A DNA stretch of 64,000 bases from JACSRF01 sp964504445 (GCA_964504445.1 CAZDEO010000007.1:33047-97046), one strand, 5' to 3'; shown: positions 1-9,865, numbered from the stretch's first letter. Numbers and translations are program-made. The notes: a model not told the origin generated them from the sequence alone.

Positions 1-1407
1 GCCCGCACGCTGCACCGCATTTCCGGCATTCGCAACCGGCGCGGTGACGTGGTGGGCCTTACCTGCCGCGTAGGCCGCGCCGTTTACGGCACCATTGACA
101 TCATCGCCGACATTGTCGAGGAAGGGCACAGCATCTTACTGCTGGGCCGCCCCGGCGTAGGCAAAACCACTATGCTGCGCGAAATGGCGCGCATCCTGGC
201 CGAAAAGAAGCGGGTGATCATTGTGGACACCTCCAACGAAATTGGCGGCGATGGCGACATTCCCCACCCCGCCGTAGGCCGCGCCCGGCGGATGCAGGTG
301 CCACGCCCTGCCCACCAGCACGAGACGATGATTGAGGCCGTGGAAAATCACAATCCGGAGGTCATCGTCATTGACGAAATTGGCCGCGAACGAGAAGCTG
401 GGGCTGCCCGCACCATCAATGAGCGCGGCGTGCAGCTTATTGGCACTGCCCACGGCAATACGCTGGAGAATCTGTTGTTGAACCCGACTCTGTCTGACTT
501 GGTCGGCGGCATTGAAAGCGTGACCCTCTCAGACGAAGAGGCGCGCCGCCGCGGCACGCAAAAGACGGTGTTGGAGCGCCGCGCCCCGCCGACTTTTGAC
601 GTGCTGATTGAGATTCAGGCTCGGGAGAAGCTGCTGGTGCATAGAGACGTGACAGATTCGGTGGATGCTATGCTGCGGGGACGGCCGTTGCAGGTGGAAA
701 CGCGCCAGCGCGACGCTGCCGGCAAAATCAGCATTACCCCAGAGCCAATTATGGCCAGCTCGCCTGCGGTGACGGGGCGGCGGGACTTGCGTCCCGGCGA
801 GGGCCGCGGGGCAGCCGGGCGGGTACGCCGGGAAAATGGCAATGACCATGGGAACGGGAATGAAAACGGCCGTGCTGCCAAAACAGAGCGCGCCGTCATT
901 GATCTTTCTGCGGGTGAACCCGGTGAGGCCAGTAAACGCATTCGCGTCTTTCCCTATGGCGTTGCCCGTAACCGGCTCCTACAGGCCGCTAAAAGATTGG
1001 GCATCTTCCTGGAAGTCGTGGATGACCTGGCGGAAGCGGATGTGCTGGTTACCCTGAAGAGCTACTACCGCAAGCGCCGCCGCCTGATTAGTGACGCCGA
1101 GCAAAGGCGCAAGCCCGTTTACGTTTTGCGGGCCAACACGGTGAACCAGATGGAGAATTTCCTTATTCGCGCGTTGGACCTGGAGGCAACGCCCGCAGAC
1201 CCTTTTGATCTGGCGTTGGGGGAAGCCGAAGAGGCTATTCAACAGGTGAATACCGGGCAGGCGGCTTACGTTGATCTTAGCCCGGTAGGGTCTGCGCTGC
1301 GTCGCTACCAGCACCAGTTGGCGCGCCAGGCAAATCTCGTTTCCCACAGCTACGGCCAAGAACCCATGCGCCACGTGCGCATCTTCAATACTCCCCGGAA
1401 TGAGTAG
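1..1407 (+). CDS. R3H-domain AAA ATPase (Ycf45/SpoIIIAA-like), 5'-truncated by window edge
   Basis: The frame is open from base 1 (468 codons visible), so the N-terminus lies outside the window. The GTG at 49 is internal, because the residues encoded before it (LHRISGIRNRRGD) are the usual conserved run of this family. A P-loop (GRPGVGKTT, about residues 49-57) and a Walker B (VIVIDEIGRE, about 122-131) form a SpoIIIAA-like ATPase core. A low-complexity Gly/Asn/Arg-rich linker follows. The last 45 residues contain the Arg and His spacing of an R3H single-stranded nucleic-acid-binding domain. Members of this family are known as Ycf45-type proteins of unclear role, probably in nucleic-acid transactions. 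It is followed by tmk after a repeat-bearing spacer. Confidence 0.9.
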   Translation, partial: ARTLHRISGIRNRRGDVVGLTCRVGRAVYGTIDIIADIVEEGHSILLLGRPGVGKTTMLREMARILAEKKRVIIVDTSNEIGGDGDIPHPAVGRARRMQVPRPAHQHETMIEAVENHNPEVIVIDEIGREREAGAARTINERGVQLIGTAHGNTLENLLLNPTLSDLVGGIESVTLSDEEARRRGTQKTVLERRAPPTFDVLIEIQAREKLLVHRDVTDSVDAMLRGRPLQVETRQRDAAGKISITPEPIMASSPAVTGRRDLRPGEGRGAAGRVRRENGNDHGNGNENGRAAKTERAVIDLSAGEPGEASKRIRVFPYGVARNRLLQAAKRLGIFLEVVDDLAEADVLVTLKSYYRKRRRLISDAEQRRKPVYVLRANTVNQMENFLIRALDLEATPADPFDLALGEAEEAIQQVNTGQAAYVDLSPVGSALRRYQHQLARQANLVSHSYGQEPMRHVRIFNTPRNE

Positions 1408-1420
1408 ACAGGGAATAGCT

Positions 1421-1548
1421 GTTGGTTGGTGAGCGGGTTGGTAATCCTTGACAAGGCGCCCAAGGATGGGGTGACCAGGGGACAAAATAGCAGGTTGTGT
1501 CCGTTAATCATAAAATCGGTTAGTAAACCAACCATCTAGTCAACCAAC
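1421..1548. repeat. Phrase-like inverted repeat between R3H ATPase and tmk
   Basis: GTTGGTTG at 1421-1428 and CAACCAAC at 1541-1548 are inverted copies. The right side is a degenerate run of AACCAACC-type words (1526-1553). A similar CCAACTATCCAACCAACC run lies before the VWA gene at 63080-63100. This is one of several short wordy repeats in the spacers of this genome. No gene or obvious terminator T-run is seen in the 157-base spacer. Confidence 0.55.
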
Positions 1549-1564
1549 AAACCACAAAACAACC

Positions 1565-2188
1565 ATGTTCATCACTTTTGAAGGCCCAGAGGGCAGCGGG
1601 AAAACCAGTCAAATTCAACTGCTGGTCAAATTTTTGCAAGAGCGGGGCTATCGGGTGCTCACCACGCGTGAGCCTGGCGGGACGCGCATTGGTGACCAGA
1701 TTCGTGCCTGCCTGCATGATGTGACCAATACCGAAATGACGCCGGTGGCGGAAGTGCTGCTCTACGCGGCGTCACGGGCGCAGCTGGTGCGCGAAGTCAT
1801 TCAACCAGCGCTGGTGGCCGGACAAATGGTGTTGTGTGACCGGTTTTATGACAGTACGATGGCTTACCAGGGATACGGCCGTACGCTTGACCGTGACGCT
1901 TTACGCCAAATCACCCGATTTGCCACGGGCGGGTTAAAGCCAGATCTGACAATTTTGCTGGACATAGACGTGGAGCGAGGGCTGGCCCGCCGGGTGGCCA
2001 ATGCCGCAGAAATGAACCGGCTAGATTTGGAGCAGGTTAGTTTTCACCAGCGGGTGCGCCAGGGGTACCATGCCCTGGTTCAGCAAGACCCCACCCGTTG
2101 GCTGGTGGTTGATGCTGACCGCCCTGTTGACGTTGTGCAGGCTGAACTGCGCCGTCTGGTTGCTACGCGGTTAACAAAGGTTAGTTAA
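1565..2188 (+). CDS. tmk: Thymidylate kinase
   Basis: Phosphorylates dTMP to dTDP in the cytoplasm. At 207 residues it is the normal family length. The P-loop GPEGSGKTS is at residues 7-15. The DRFYDSTMAYQG motif near residue 92 supplies the nucleotide-binding Asp-Arg pair. An LDIDVERGLARR segment matches the region before the lid. The ATG start has no clear Shine-Dalgarno sequence; the leader is A/C-rich, so translation may be weakly initiated or leaderless. gmk lies 540 bases downstream with an FmdB-type gene on the opposite strand between them. Confidence 0.95.
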   Translation: MFITFEGPEGSGKTSQIQLLVKFLQERGYRVLTTREPGGTRIGDQIRACLHDVTNTEMTPVAEVLLYAASRAQLVREVIQPALVAGQMVLCDRFYDSTMAYQGYGRTLDRDALRQITRFATGGLKPDLTILLDIDVERGLARRVANAAEMNRLDLEQVSFHQRVRQGYHALVQQDPTRWLVVDADRPVDVVQAELRRLVATRLTKVS

Positions 2189-2250
2189 CGTCCCGCAGGT
2201 TGTCGCTTACAGATGGGCGATCACGGTAACGGGCTTCCAGATTTCTGTCC

Positions 2251-2643
2251 TTAAAAATCATCAAAACCGCTACTGCCCATGCTGTCGGCCAATTCGGGCA
2301 TGGACTGCTCAATGGATTCGGGTGATTCCCCTTTTTCTAAGCGATCAACAACTTCGTTAAAATCGTCGCCCATATCTTCGCCCATTTCCTGGCTCATTTT
2401 GCGCATAAACCGCCCCAAGGATTTGGGATCTTCTTCGTCAAGGCCCGCCAGGGCGCTGTCGTCCATCAGGTTGTCCAGGCGCGCATCTTCGGATTTGCCT
2501 ACAGCAACGCGACCGATGCGCCGCCGCAGGTTTTGGCTGTGGCAGCGGGGGCAGGTGGGCACGGCCGTGTCATATTCGGCATACGTAAAGAATAGGCGTA
2601 CCGGCTTTTGGCAATCTTGACAAATGTAGTTATAAGTAGGCAT
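2251..2643 (-). CDS. FmdB-family zinc-ribbon protein
   Basis: A 130-residue protein starting MPTYNYICQDC. Two Cys pairs (CQDC at about 9-12 and CPRC about 32-35) form the FmdB regulatory zinc ribbon. The C-terminal half is acidic and helical, with Met- and Glu-rich stretches and no recognisable domain. The SD-like GAGGGGT is about 10 bases before the start on the minus strand. The family is widespread, and a regulatory role was named from fmdB of methylotrophs; its function here is unknown. It lies convergent to tmk and divergent from gmk. Confidence 0.85.
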   Translation of the reverse strand: MPTYNYICQDCQKPVRLFFTYAEYDTAVPTCPRCHSQNLRRRIGRVAVGKSEDARLDNLMDDSALAGLDEEDPKSLGRFMRKMSQEMGEDMGDDFNEVVDRLEKGESPESIEQSMPELADSMGSSGFDDF

Positions 2644-2728
2644 ATGTGACGTTACCCCTCAAGGTCAAAATAGTGGTCGAATAGTTCGCCATGAAATCAT
2701 TATACTTTTCAGCTAAACAGGTGCAAAT

Positions 2729-3352
2729 GTGATTGATCAAAACCCCTATGAAACCAGACGGTATCCTTTGCTCATCGTTATTTCTGGCCCCTCCGGCGTG
2801 GGCAAAGATACCATTGCCCGCGGTCTGATTGACCGTTCGCCAGACTCCTTCTATTTTGTAGTGACAGCTACCACGCGCCCGCCACGAGCGGATGAAGTAC
2901 ACGGCCGTGACTACTTTTTCGTCTCCACCGATGAGTTTGCGCGCATGATTGAGGAAGATGAGTTGCTGGAATACGCCATTGTATACAACGATTACAAAGG
3001 CGTGCCTAAGCAACAAATTCGGGACGCATTAGCCAGTGGGCGGGACGTGGTTATGCGCGTGGATGTGCAGGGGGCGGCCACCATTCGTAGGGCAATTCCC
3101 AATGCCGTTCTCATCTTTCTCATGGCGGAATCTGAAGGGGCTATGGTAAAGCGGTTGCGCGAGCGAAAATCTGAGACTGGCGAAGGGTTGCACCTGCGCA
3201 TTGCCACGGCGCGCCAGGAAATGAAGCGACTAAGCGAGTTTGATTACAGGGTAATCAATGCTGACAGCGCCCAGGAAAAGAGCGTGGAGAGCATTTTGGC
3301 CATCATGGAAGCGGAACGCTGTAAGGTGGAGCAAAAACCGGTAACGCTTTAG
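2729..3352 (+). CDS. gmk: Guanylate kinase
   Basis: Converts GMP to GDP. 207 residues from a GTG start at 2729; the alternative ATG two bases upstream is out of frame. The P-loop is GPSGVGKD (about residues 19-26). The GMP-binding TTRPPRADEVHGRDYFFV motif and RVDVQGAATIRR follow, as in known Gmk. The last 50 residues carry the RxxxARQEM lid helix. No omega subunit gene (rpoZ), the common neighbour, follows; the next gene is on the opposite strand. Confidence 0.93.
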   Translation: MIDQNPYETRRYPLLIVISGPSGVGKDTIARGLIDRSPDSFYFVVTATTRPPRADEVHGRDYFFVSTDEFARMIEEDELLEYAIVYNDYKGVPKQQIRDALASGRDVVMRVDVQGAATIRRAIPNAVLIFLMAESEGAMVKRLRERKSETGEGLHLRIATARQEMKRLSEFDYRVINADSAQEKSVESILAIMEAERCKVEQKPVTL

Positions 3353-3375
3353 TCACGCCATTGATGGGTTTCTGC

Positions 3376-6300
3376 TCATTGCCCACCGGCATAGAGCAGT
3401 TTGGTGAGGCTTTTGTTTTGCGCCACCCATAGTCCAACCAGACCAATACGCAGTTCGTAGAGAGTTTTGGCTTGCTCCGTAATTTCGCGCATGATGTCTC
3501 GTTCTACCAGGTTTTGCAAGGCCGCAGTGACCGCCCCGGGATCCAGGTGGATATCATAGGGTTGCAAAGCGCGAATAATTTCTTCGGGGTGGAAAGGTTG
3601 GTCAGTATCCATAAGGTGGGCAACGGCCGTTAGCAAAGCACGCTCTGTGTAATCTGAACGCTGCCAAAGGTAAGCAAAATGTACCTCCCCCAGCCGCAGC
3701 ATTTCATCCAACGCCGCGTTCACGTCCGACACGGTAATGTAACCCGTTTTTTGCGTATTGGCCCGCTTGACCAGGGTATAGCACACCAGCTGCAAAAAAT
3801 AAGGGTGCCCGGCGGTGACGCGCAAAATCTTGTCCAGGGCTAAATCATCATAAAGCAGGTGGGGGGCAACCGGTTCTGTAATCAGGCGGGTGGCTGATTC
3901 GGGGCTGAGATAGCCAATTTTTTGGTGGAGGGCGATGTTGAACAGCACCGACCAGTAATCGGCCCCCATTTCTTCCAGGCGCCGGGTGCCCACAAAGATA
4001 AAGCTCAGCCGATTGCTGTGCTGCATCAGGTGGCGCAGATAGGGGAAAATGGTGGTTGGTAAAATACCATCCTGCACTAAATTTTCAATGGCTTCGAATT
4101 CATCAAATACCAACACGAGTGTTGTGGGGGCAGGCAGCAAAGATTGCACGTGCGGTAGAAACTTGCGCTGAAATAAGCCTGTGGGGTCGGCTCGCCAAGC
4201 TTCCAGATCGGGTACTTTTACGTCAATGTCGCGGCTGAACAAAGCATCGGCAATTAGCCAGGCCAGGTCATTGAGCAGGGCCGGCATACCAGGGTTCACA
4301 CCCAAAGATTGGCAATCAATGTAAACAGGTAGCAAATTAGGTGGCAGGTGCTGTTCCAACTGCAATAGGGCTGAGGTTTTGCCGGTACGCCGCTGGCCTA
4401 CCAGGATGAGTACATTGCGTTGGGCTTGCTCGCCGACGTTTTCGGCCACAAAATCGAAAAGTTCTTGTCTTCCAAAAAAGAGCGGGCTGTCGCGCCGTAG
4501 TGGCGAGCCGGGGATGTAGGGGTTCGCAATGGGTTTGAAGTCGCGAACTGGGGAAAGGATGTGTACCATGTCGCCAAAGGCGGTCACTTTGTCGTGTTGG
4601 TTGCGGTCGTTGTAGGTGAGGGTAAGGGCAATGCGAAAGCGGTCGGTGACCTGGGGTTCAATGTCGAAGCTGGCCTGCCGCACGCGCCCTGGCGGAATGA
4701 GGGGGATGACCTGGGGGGGACTATGAACAAGGTAGGACGGCCGTTCCTCAAGTAAGGCCAACACTTGTTCGGCCGCAGCGCGCCCGTTGTTATGAATTTC
4801 TATGGCAACGTGGGAACGGCCGTTGGGCACCAAGCGCTTTGTCTTCAACGTTACCACCAGTTCGGCTCGCCCGCGCAACTCTTCTACTTTTGCCACAATC
4901 AGGCCCATCCAGCGACGCGCCACGACCTGAACCAGGGTTTTGTCGATGCGCTCTGGATATTCGGGCAACTGCTCCTCCAGTGCGGCCAACTGCGAACCGG
5001 CCTCATTTAAATAAACCAGCCGGTCTTCTGCTGTTTCTACTCGCTCACTATCCCGCAAATTTGTTAGCACCGGCAGCAGCAGGTCCAGCGTCGGTGACCA
5101 GTACTCCGTCTCATCTAGCAAGCGCAGCAATTCGACCAGTTGGGGATGCAGCAGCGTCAATTCCGTAATGGATGGCGCTTCCAGCAAGCCTTGCCCGGCT
5201 CTAAACATCATGCGCCAGCAGGTCAGGCAGTGCCAATCCAGGTTTTGTTGTTCAATCTCGTCAAGGGCGCTATTTAAGATGGACAAGGCAGCATGGGGAC
5301 GATCGCCCAGGAGGAAAAGGCCGTCAGCCAGGCTGGTAATGAGTCTGTCTCCGCTTTGGCGAGCCTGGCTGGTAAGGTATAGTAAAAATTCCGGAGAACC
5401 TCCGGTATAGGTGTAGCGGTTTTCCAGCAGGAGCAGGGTATGGGTGGGGTGCTGGCGCAGGCGGCGATGAAAGCGCCGGGCGCGGGCGGGGGCAGATTGG
5501 GCCTGGCGAATGAGGACAACGGCCGTTACTGCGGCCAAGAGAGACAACCCCACCAGCAGCATTTGTGCGGAAGTAAAGAAAGGCGTCACCATCAACGGGC
5601 GCGGACCGGGGGGAGGTGTCAGGTAACCACTGTGAAAACCATCGACAAAGAAATAGCGATAAGCCACGCCCTCCCCCGTTATGATAGGGTTGGGAATGAG
5701 AAAGGGAACCTGCCCATTGCCCGTGCTTACCTGCCGCTGGCTCTGGGAAACCCACTCTCCGGTGTTGGGATCGAACATTTGCAACTCCACCGTGACGGCA
5801 TCACCCTCTACATCCCGCACGGCCACGTTCAGATTATACTGACCAGGCTGGACGTCGGTTGTAGGATTGGTTAGCAGCGGTGGGCGATTTTCCTGGGCGC
5901 GAAACAATTGCGCCAGGCCATTATCGGTAATCACGACCAAGTCTGTCTTTTGTCCGGTGTCTTGCTGAAGCGTTACCAGGCCAAAGGCGCTGCTGCTGAG
6001 AGCTAGTTCGTCTATCAATTCGGGCGCCTGGGAGAATAACAGGATGCTCCGGTCACGGTTTGCCACGGCAATTTCAGCCAGAGAATCACCATCTACGTCG
6101 CCCCATTGGATGCCGGTCACCTCGCCTACGCCGTGAATACGCCACGCAATGTGTGGACGGCCGTTTTCTATCTGCAAGTTCAGCAGTGTGCCGGCCTCTG
6201 TGGCAATGAGTAAGGCTTCCTTTGCTCCTGAGGTCTCATCATCAGGTGGCAAACTGATGGCGTGGCTAAAAACCGGTATGCCATCTAGCGCTACTGGCCA

Positions 6301-8334
6301 GGGGGGCAACAGCACACCACGCCAATTTAATCCGTAGGCGTGGCTATCGGCCACCAGCACCAATAAGCGTGCGGTCAACTCTACCGCATTGCCAACCCGC
6401 GGAAGCACATAAATGTCGATGATCGGCTGGTTGTAGGTTGCAATGGATTGAGGCCCTTCGTCGCTTGCGCGAAATTTGAAAAGCTCAGTGTCATTCGCTA
6501 CCAGCAATTCAGGCAGATCGGGGGTCAAGGGGTTGGCGTCCGGCAAAATGCGTAAGTGGCGTACGGGGCCGCTTATTTGGTAATCGGCGAGGCGTGCGCC
6601 TAAAGCGGAAAAAACGGTTATGTTGCCTGCGGCTGTGCCTACCACAATTTCCGGTTCGCCCCGCCCATTGACGTCACCCACCAGCAGGCTGGTGACAGGG
6701 GAGGGCAGCTCCTCGGCCCAGGCCTGCTCACCATTTTCCTGGCGCACTTCCAGGATACTTATAGGCGCGCCGATGCCATCGCCCAGGATGCGCGCCAGCA
6801 CGATTCGCGGCTCGGCATTGTTGGAGGATGACAGGGTTGCCAGGTGGGCGATTTCACCACCGGGGGCAATGCGCAGGTAGAGAGATCCTTCGTTGTCGAA
6901 GCGGTGCAGACGGCCGTCATCATCCCCAACCAGCAGTTCATCTACACCGTCCTGATCGAAGTCCAAGACAAGATGAGAAAGCGGCACGGCACGCAGCACC
7001 CGGGACCATTCCAGGGCAATTTCACTGGCGCCAACCCCCAGACCCAACAGCGCCAGATCCGGGAATTGTACCAGCAACAGTTCGCTTAGCTGATCCTGGT
7101 TGATGTCTACTAAGCGGGCCAGGCCCGTTTCGTCAACACTGGTGAAGGTTTGCAAGATACGGCCGTCTTCACCCAACAGCATCAGGTCAGTGGGGCCGGG
7201 CTGGTCGGGCTGGGGGCCAATAATGGCGGCCATCATCGGCCAGTTTTCGCCCAAGAGTGCGGCCCCGGCAGATAACGAAACGATGCGCCGGTTGGCTTCC
7301 TGATCAAGGTGGGTGGTGAGACGGCGGCGGCCTAATCCATCAAAAACGATAACGCTACCACTGTTGGTGCCCACCGCCAGGCCAGGGCCATCGGGGAGGG
7401 GGACAATAGTCAGGGCAGAGACGGGGCGGTTAACGGTGCGTGGCCAAATGCGCTGCCCGGTTGCGCTGTAGAGGTTGACGTTGCCCAGGCTGGTGCCCAC
7501 GGCGATGCTGGGGGGGCTGTTTTCGGTTATTTGAAAAGGCTGGAGGGCGGTGATACGGCCGTCAACAGGCCGCTCCCAACGAGCCTGTCCGTCACCCTGC
7601 ACCCACGCCAACCGGCTAAAGCGGCTGCTGGGGTTAAAGTAGCCAACTAATGCCTCCTGACGGCCGTTGCCGTCAAAATCATCTACTACCAGGTGCGGGG
7701 TGGCATCAATGGTCGGGTTATTATTACGAATGTGCCGCCACAAACGGTTACCATCAGCGCCATAAAGCTGAAGCTGCCCGGAACGGAGCAGTAGGAGAAT
7801 TTCTTCGTAGCCGTCACCATTGTAATCAAAGGGAGCTATTGTAACCGGCGCGGCGGTGTACTGAGATTGCCACTCCGCTAGAGCGGCGCTGCCCCCACCG
7901 GTAAGGAGTGTTGGTGGCGGCGCGGCTGCTTCCAGGGGCACCCGCCAGAGTAACGCCCCCCCAGCATTAAAGAATAGCAGTTCGTTTGCCAGGGCAACGG
8001 CAATTTCATGTCCTACCTGCATTACGTCGCTGCTATTGACCACCGTTATGGCCCGCACGGGTGCGCCGACTTCGTAACTCCACAAGAGGTCCCCATTGGC
8101 GTCAATGAGGTCAATACGGCCGTTTTCGGCAGCGACTACCAGTTCAGCCACACCGTCATTGTTTACGTCTGCCAGAAACAGGTGCTGCAGTCGCCCTGAA
8201 GTGGCGTAATTCCAGTAGTCAGCTGTTTGCTCCTGGGCCTGGGTGGGAAACGGCCGTAGCAACCCTAACGCCAGCAACACAAATAGCGTCACCCCCCTGA
8301 CGATTCGCCTGACCCCTGCACACTTCTTTGCCAT
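3376..8334 (-). CDS. Giant membrane receptor: FG-GAP/VCBS-type propeller, TM helix, STAND ATPase
   Basis: 1652 residues from MAKKCAGV. The upstream in-frame ATG at 8409 would lie inside the preceding gene, and this start gives a proper signal peptide ending TQAQ. Residues about 40-850 hold repeats with Asp-rich DxNxDGxxE loops (DVNNDGVAE, DYNGDGYEE, DFDGNGRQE, DFDQDGVDE, DVDGDSLAE), typical of FG-GAP/VCBS propellers. An Ig-like segment precedes one TM helix near 925-946. The inner part has helices, an Ig-like segment, and a STAND/AAA domain with Walker A GQRRTGKTS (about 1312) and Walker B LVLVFDEFE (about 1408), then a winged-helix-like tail. By analogy to hybrid two-component propeller receptors, it probably senses an outside ligand and signals through the ATPase. 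It follows the ATPase-OmpR gene by 23 bases. Confidence 0.8.
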   Translation of the reverse strand: MAKKCAGVRRIVRGVTLFVLLALGLLRPFPTQAQEQTADYWNYATSGRLQHLFLADVNNDGVAELVVAAENGRIDLIDANGDLLWSYEVGAPVRAITVVNSSDVMQVGHEIAVALANELLFFNAGGALLWRVPLEAAAPPPTLLTGGGSAALAEWQSQYTAAPVTIAPFDYNGDGYEEILLLLRSGQLQLYGADGNRLWRHIRNNNPTIDATPHLVVDDFDGNGRQEALVGYFNPSSRFSRLAWVQGDGQARWERPVDGRITALQPFQITENSPPSIAVGTSLGNVNLYSATGQRIWPRTVNRPVSALTIVPLPDGPGLAVGTNSGSVIVFDGLGRRRLTTHLDQEANRRIVSLSAGAALLGENWPMMAAIIGPQPDQPGPTDLMLLGEDGRILQTFTSVDETGLARLVDINQDQLSELLLVQFPDLALLGLGVGASEIALEWSRVLRAVPLSHLVLDFDQDGVDELLVGDDDGRLHRFDNEGSLYLRIAPGGEIAHLATLSSSNNAEPRIVLARILGDGIGAPISILEVRQENGEQAWAEELPSPVTSLLVGDVNGRGEPEIVVGTAAGNITVFSALGARLADYQISGPVRHLRILPDANPLTPDLPELLVANDTELFKFRASDEGPQSIATYNQPIIDIYVLPRVGNAVELTARLLVLVADSHAYGLNWRGVLLPPWPVALDGIPVFSHAISLPPDDETSGAKEALLIATEAGTLLNLQIENGRPHIAWRIHGVGEVTGIQWGDVDGDSLAEIAVANRDRSILLFSQAPELIDELALSSSAFGLVTLQQDTGQKTDLVVITDNGLAQLFRAQENRPPLLTNPTTDVQPGQYNLNVAVRDVEGDAVTVELQMFDPNTGEWVSQSQRQVSTGNGQVPFLIPNPIITGEGVAYRYFFVDGFHSGYLTPPPGPRPLMVTPFFTSAQMLLVGLSLLAAVTAVVLIRQAQSAPARARRFHRRLRQHPTHTLLLLENRYTYTGGSPEFLLYLTSQARQSGDRLITSLADGLFLLGDRPHAALSILNSALDEIEQQNLDWHCLTCWRMMFRAGQGLLEAPSITELTLLHPQLVELLRLLDETEYWSPTLDLLLPVLTNLRDSERVETAEDRLVYLNEAGSQLAALEEQLPEYPERIDKTLVQVVARRWMGLIVAKVEELRGRAELVVTLKTKRLVPNGRSHVAIEIHNNGRAAAEQVLALLEERPSYLVHSPPQVIPLIPPGRVRQASFDIEPQVTDRFRIALTLTYNDRNQHDKVTAFGDMVHILSPVRDFKPIANPYIPGSPLRRDSPLFFGRQELFDFVAENVGEQAQRNVLILVGQRRTGKTSALLQLEQHLPPNLLPVYIDCQSLGVNPGMPALLNDLAWLIADALFSRDIDVKVPDLEAWRADPTGLFQRKFLPHVQSLLPAPTTLVLVFDEFEAIENLVQDGILPTTIFPYLRHLMQHSNRLSFIFVGTRRLEEMGADYWSVLFNIALHQKIGYLSPESATRLITEPVAPHLLYDDLALDKILRVTAGHPYFLQLVCYTLVKRANTQKTGYITVSDVNAALDEMLRLGEVHFAYLWQRSDYTERALLTAVAHLMDTDQPFHPEEIIRALQPYDIHLDPGAVTAALQNLVERDIMREITEQAKTLYELRIGLVGLWVAQNKSLTKLLYAGGQ

Positions 8335-8357
8335 TTTCTGCGCGTCTGCCACCCCGC

Positions 8358-9671
8358 TCAATCTGGCGGGCGCAGCGCGTACCCCACGCCTCGCTCGCTG
8401 ACAATCCAACCGCTAAAGGGTTCTATGGCACGGCGCAGCCGCTTAATGAGCGTTTTCAAGCGGTCCGGATCATCAACCAACACATCCCCCCACACCGCCA
8501 GCTCCAAATCGTCGCCATGGACAACCTGACCCTCATGCTCGCACAGCTTCACCAAAATGCTGAACTGAGAGGTTGTCAGATTTAGCTCTTGCCCATTTCC
8601 CCACACCTGGTGCCGCTGCTGGTCGATGACAAAAGGGCCAGCCTGGATAAGACCTTCCACCTTTTGACGGCGCACAAAACGGCGCAAAATCTCGCTGGTG
8701 TAATAGTATTTACCATCCATGTAGGCCAGCAGACACTGCTGCTCTAACATGCGCAGGCTGTCAATGGGGCCGTCCGCTATCGCCAGCGTATACTGCTCTT
8801 CCCCGCTCAGGTTTTGCCACAAATAGCTTAAATGAGATCCGGCTTCCACTTCAATAGGGTCATCCAACCGGGCCAGCTCTTCTTCCGTCTGCAAAGGGTT
8901 GCCTTCAGCCAGAGTTTGGTAAGCATGGTAGCCAGCAACGTGCAAAAAGAAGGGATGCGGGCCAACCAAAAAGAGCAAATGCTGCAGCAAACTTTCAGGG
9001 AAGGTAGTATTGGTGGACATGAGGCGATGTTGGAGAAGAGCACGGCCGTTTTCCTCTGAAAACAGCCCCAGCGGCAAGGTGACAAAAATATTGAAGAAGG
9101 GGGAACTAAGAATCTCTTCCTCAGCGGTGATGGCGAACAACGGCCGTTGACTGGCTGTCAGATACGCCAGACCATACTTCGTCGTCAGCCCCCGCAGCCG
9201 CGCAAAGAAATACGGGGTCAGGTGCTCATTAGCTGCCAGCAGTTCAAACTCATCCAGCAACAACACCACCGCCACCCGTTTGCGCCCGATCTGGCTCAGC
9301 ACGCGATCCAGGGCACGATACGTTCCCGGCGGTTCTTCACTACGCACATCCAGCCCGGCATCGTGGGCCGCCTCCAGCAGCCCCAGCAGCAGCGTTTCAT
9401 ACACCTCTTCCGGCGGCGCCCCCCCTAACTCCTGGCAGTCCACCAGCACAAAAAGGGCATGAGGCGGATCTAGCTGCAGCGACGCCCGCACTTCAGACCG
9501 CGTCAGGTGAATGAGCAACGAGCTTTTACCAATGCGGCGGGGACCAATGAGAGAAACGCTCTGCCCATTGCGCAGCAAGCCCAAAATCTGGGCTGTTTCG
9601 CTTTCCCGGTTGTAAAAATTTTCCGCCCGCCGGATGGCGCCACGGTGAAAGAAGGGGTTGTTCATGCTCAT
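8358..9671 (-). CDS. STAND ATPase with C-terminal OmpR/PhoB-type DNA-binding domain
   Basis: 437 residues. The N-terminus has the FYNRESE entry motif, then Walker A GPRRIGKSS (about 43-51), an FVLVDCQE strand, and Walker B VVLLLDEFELL (about 139). A helical part follows. The last 90 residues, from the FVIDQQRHQVWGNGQELNLT segment to ERGVGYALRP, have the order of a winged-helix Trans_reg_C domain (beta hairpin, LTTSQFSIL helix, recognition helix, GVGYAL wing). There is no receiver domain, so the regulatory input is the ATPase and not an Asp phosphoryl group. It is probably a transcription factor gated by ATP and partner binding. It is first in an operon with the giant receptor. Confidence 0.85.
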   Translation of the reverse strand: MSMNNPFFHRGAIRRAENFYNRESETAQILGLLRNGQSVSLIGPRRIGKSSLLIHLTRSEVRASLQLDPPHALFVLVDCQELGGAPPEEVYETLLLGLLEAAHDAGLDVRSEEPPGTYRALDRVLSQIGRKRVAVVLLLDEFELLAANEHLTPYFFARLRGLTTKYGLAYLTASQRPLFAITAEEEILSSPFFNIFVTLPLGLFSEENGRALLQHRLMSTNTTFPESLLQHLLFLVGPHPFFLHVAGYHAYQTLAEGNPLQTEEELARLDDPIEVEAGSHLSYLWQNLSGEEQYTLAIADGPIDSLRMLEQQCLLAYMDGKYYYTSEILRRFVRRQKVEGLIQAGPFVIDQQRHQVWGNGQELNLTTSQFSILVKLCEHEGQVVHGDDLELAVWGDVLVDDPDRLKTLIKRLRRAIEPFSGWIVSERGVGYALRPPD

Positions 9672-9685
9672 GCCATTATTGTAAC

Positions 9686-9720
9686 GAGAAACCGGGTTTT
9701 TTGAAAAAACCCAGCTTCTC
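9686..9720. repeat. Inverted repeat (GAGAA...TTCTC with poly-T/poly-A core)
   Basis: GAGAAACCGGGTTTTTT followed by GAAAAAACCCAGCTTCTC forms a long near-perfect hairpin just upstream of the ATPase-OmpR gene. It could act as a terminator for the helicase transcript reading left from 9866, or be a dispersed repeat. The remaining spacer, 9721-9865, shows no gene. Confidence 0.55.
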
Positions 9721-9865
9721 GCCAGCAGTTATATATGACAAGATGATAATGGATGATTCCTCCTGGCACCCGTTCAGATGAAAGGGTGCCTAGAGATCAA
9801 GTACAAGCCAGCAAAACAGTAACCTAGACAAGATAAAACAATGCGAGACCAGAAAGAGTCACCCA

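Noticed and set aside
8335..8409. N-terminal extension of the giant receptor (start at 8409)
   Set aside because: It overlaps the end of the preceding gene and puts 25 residues before the signal peptide. The start at 8334 gives a normal signal.
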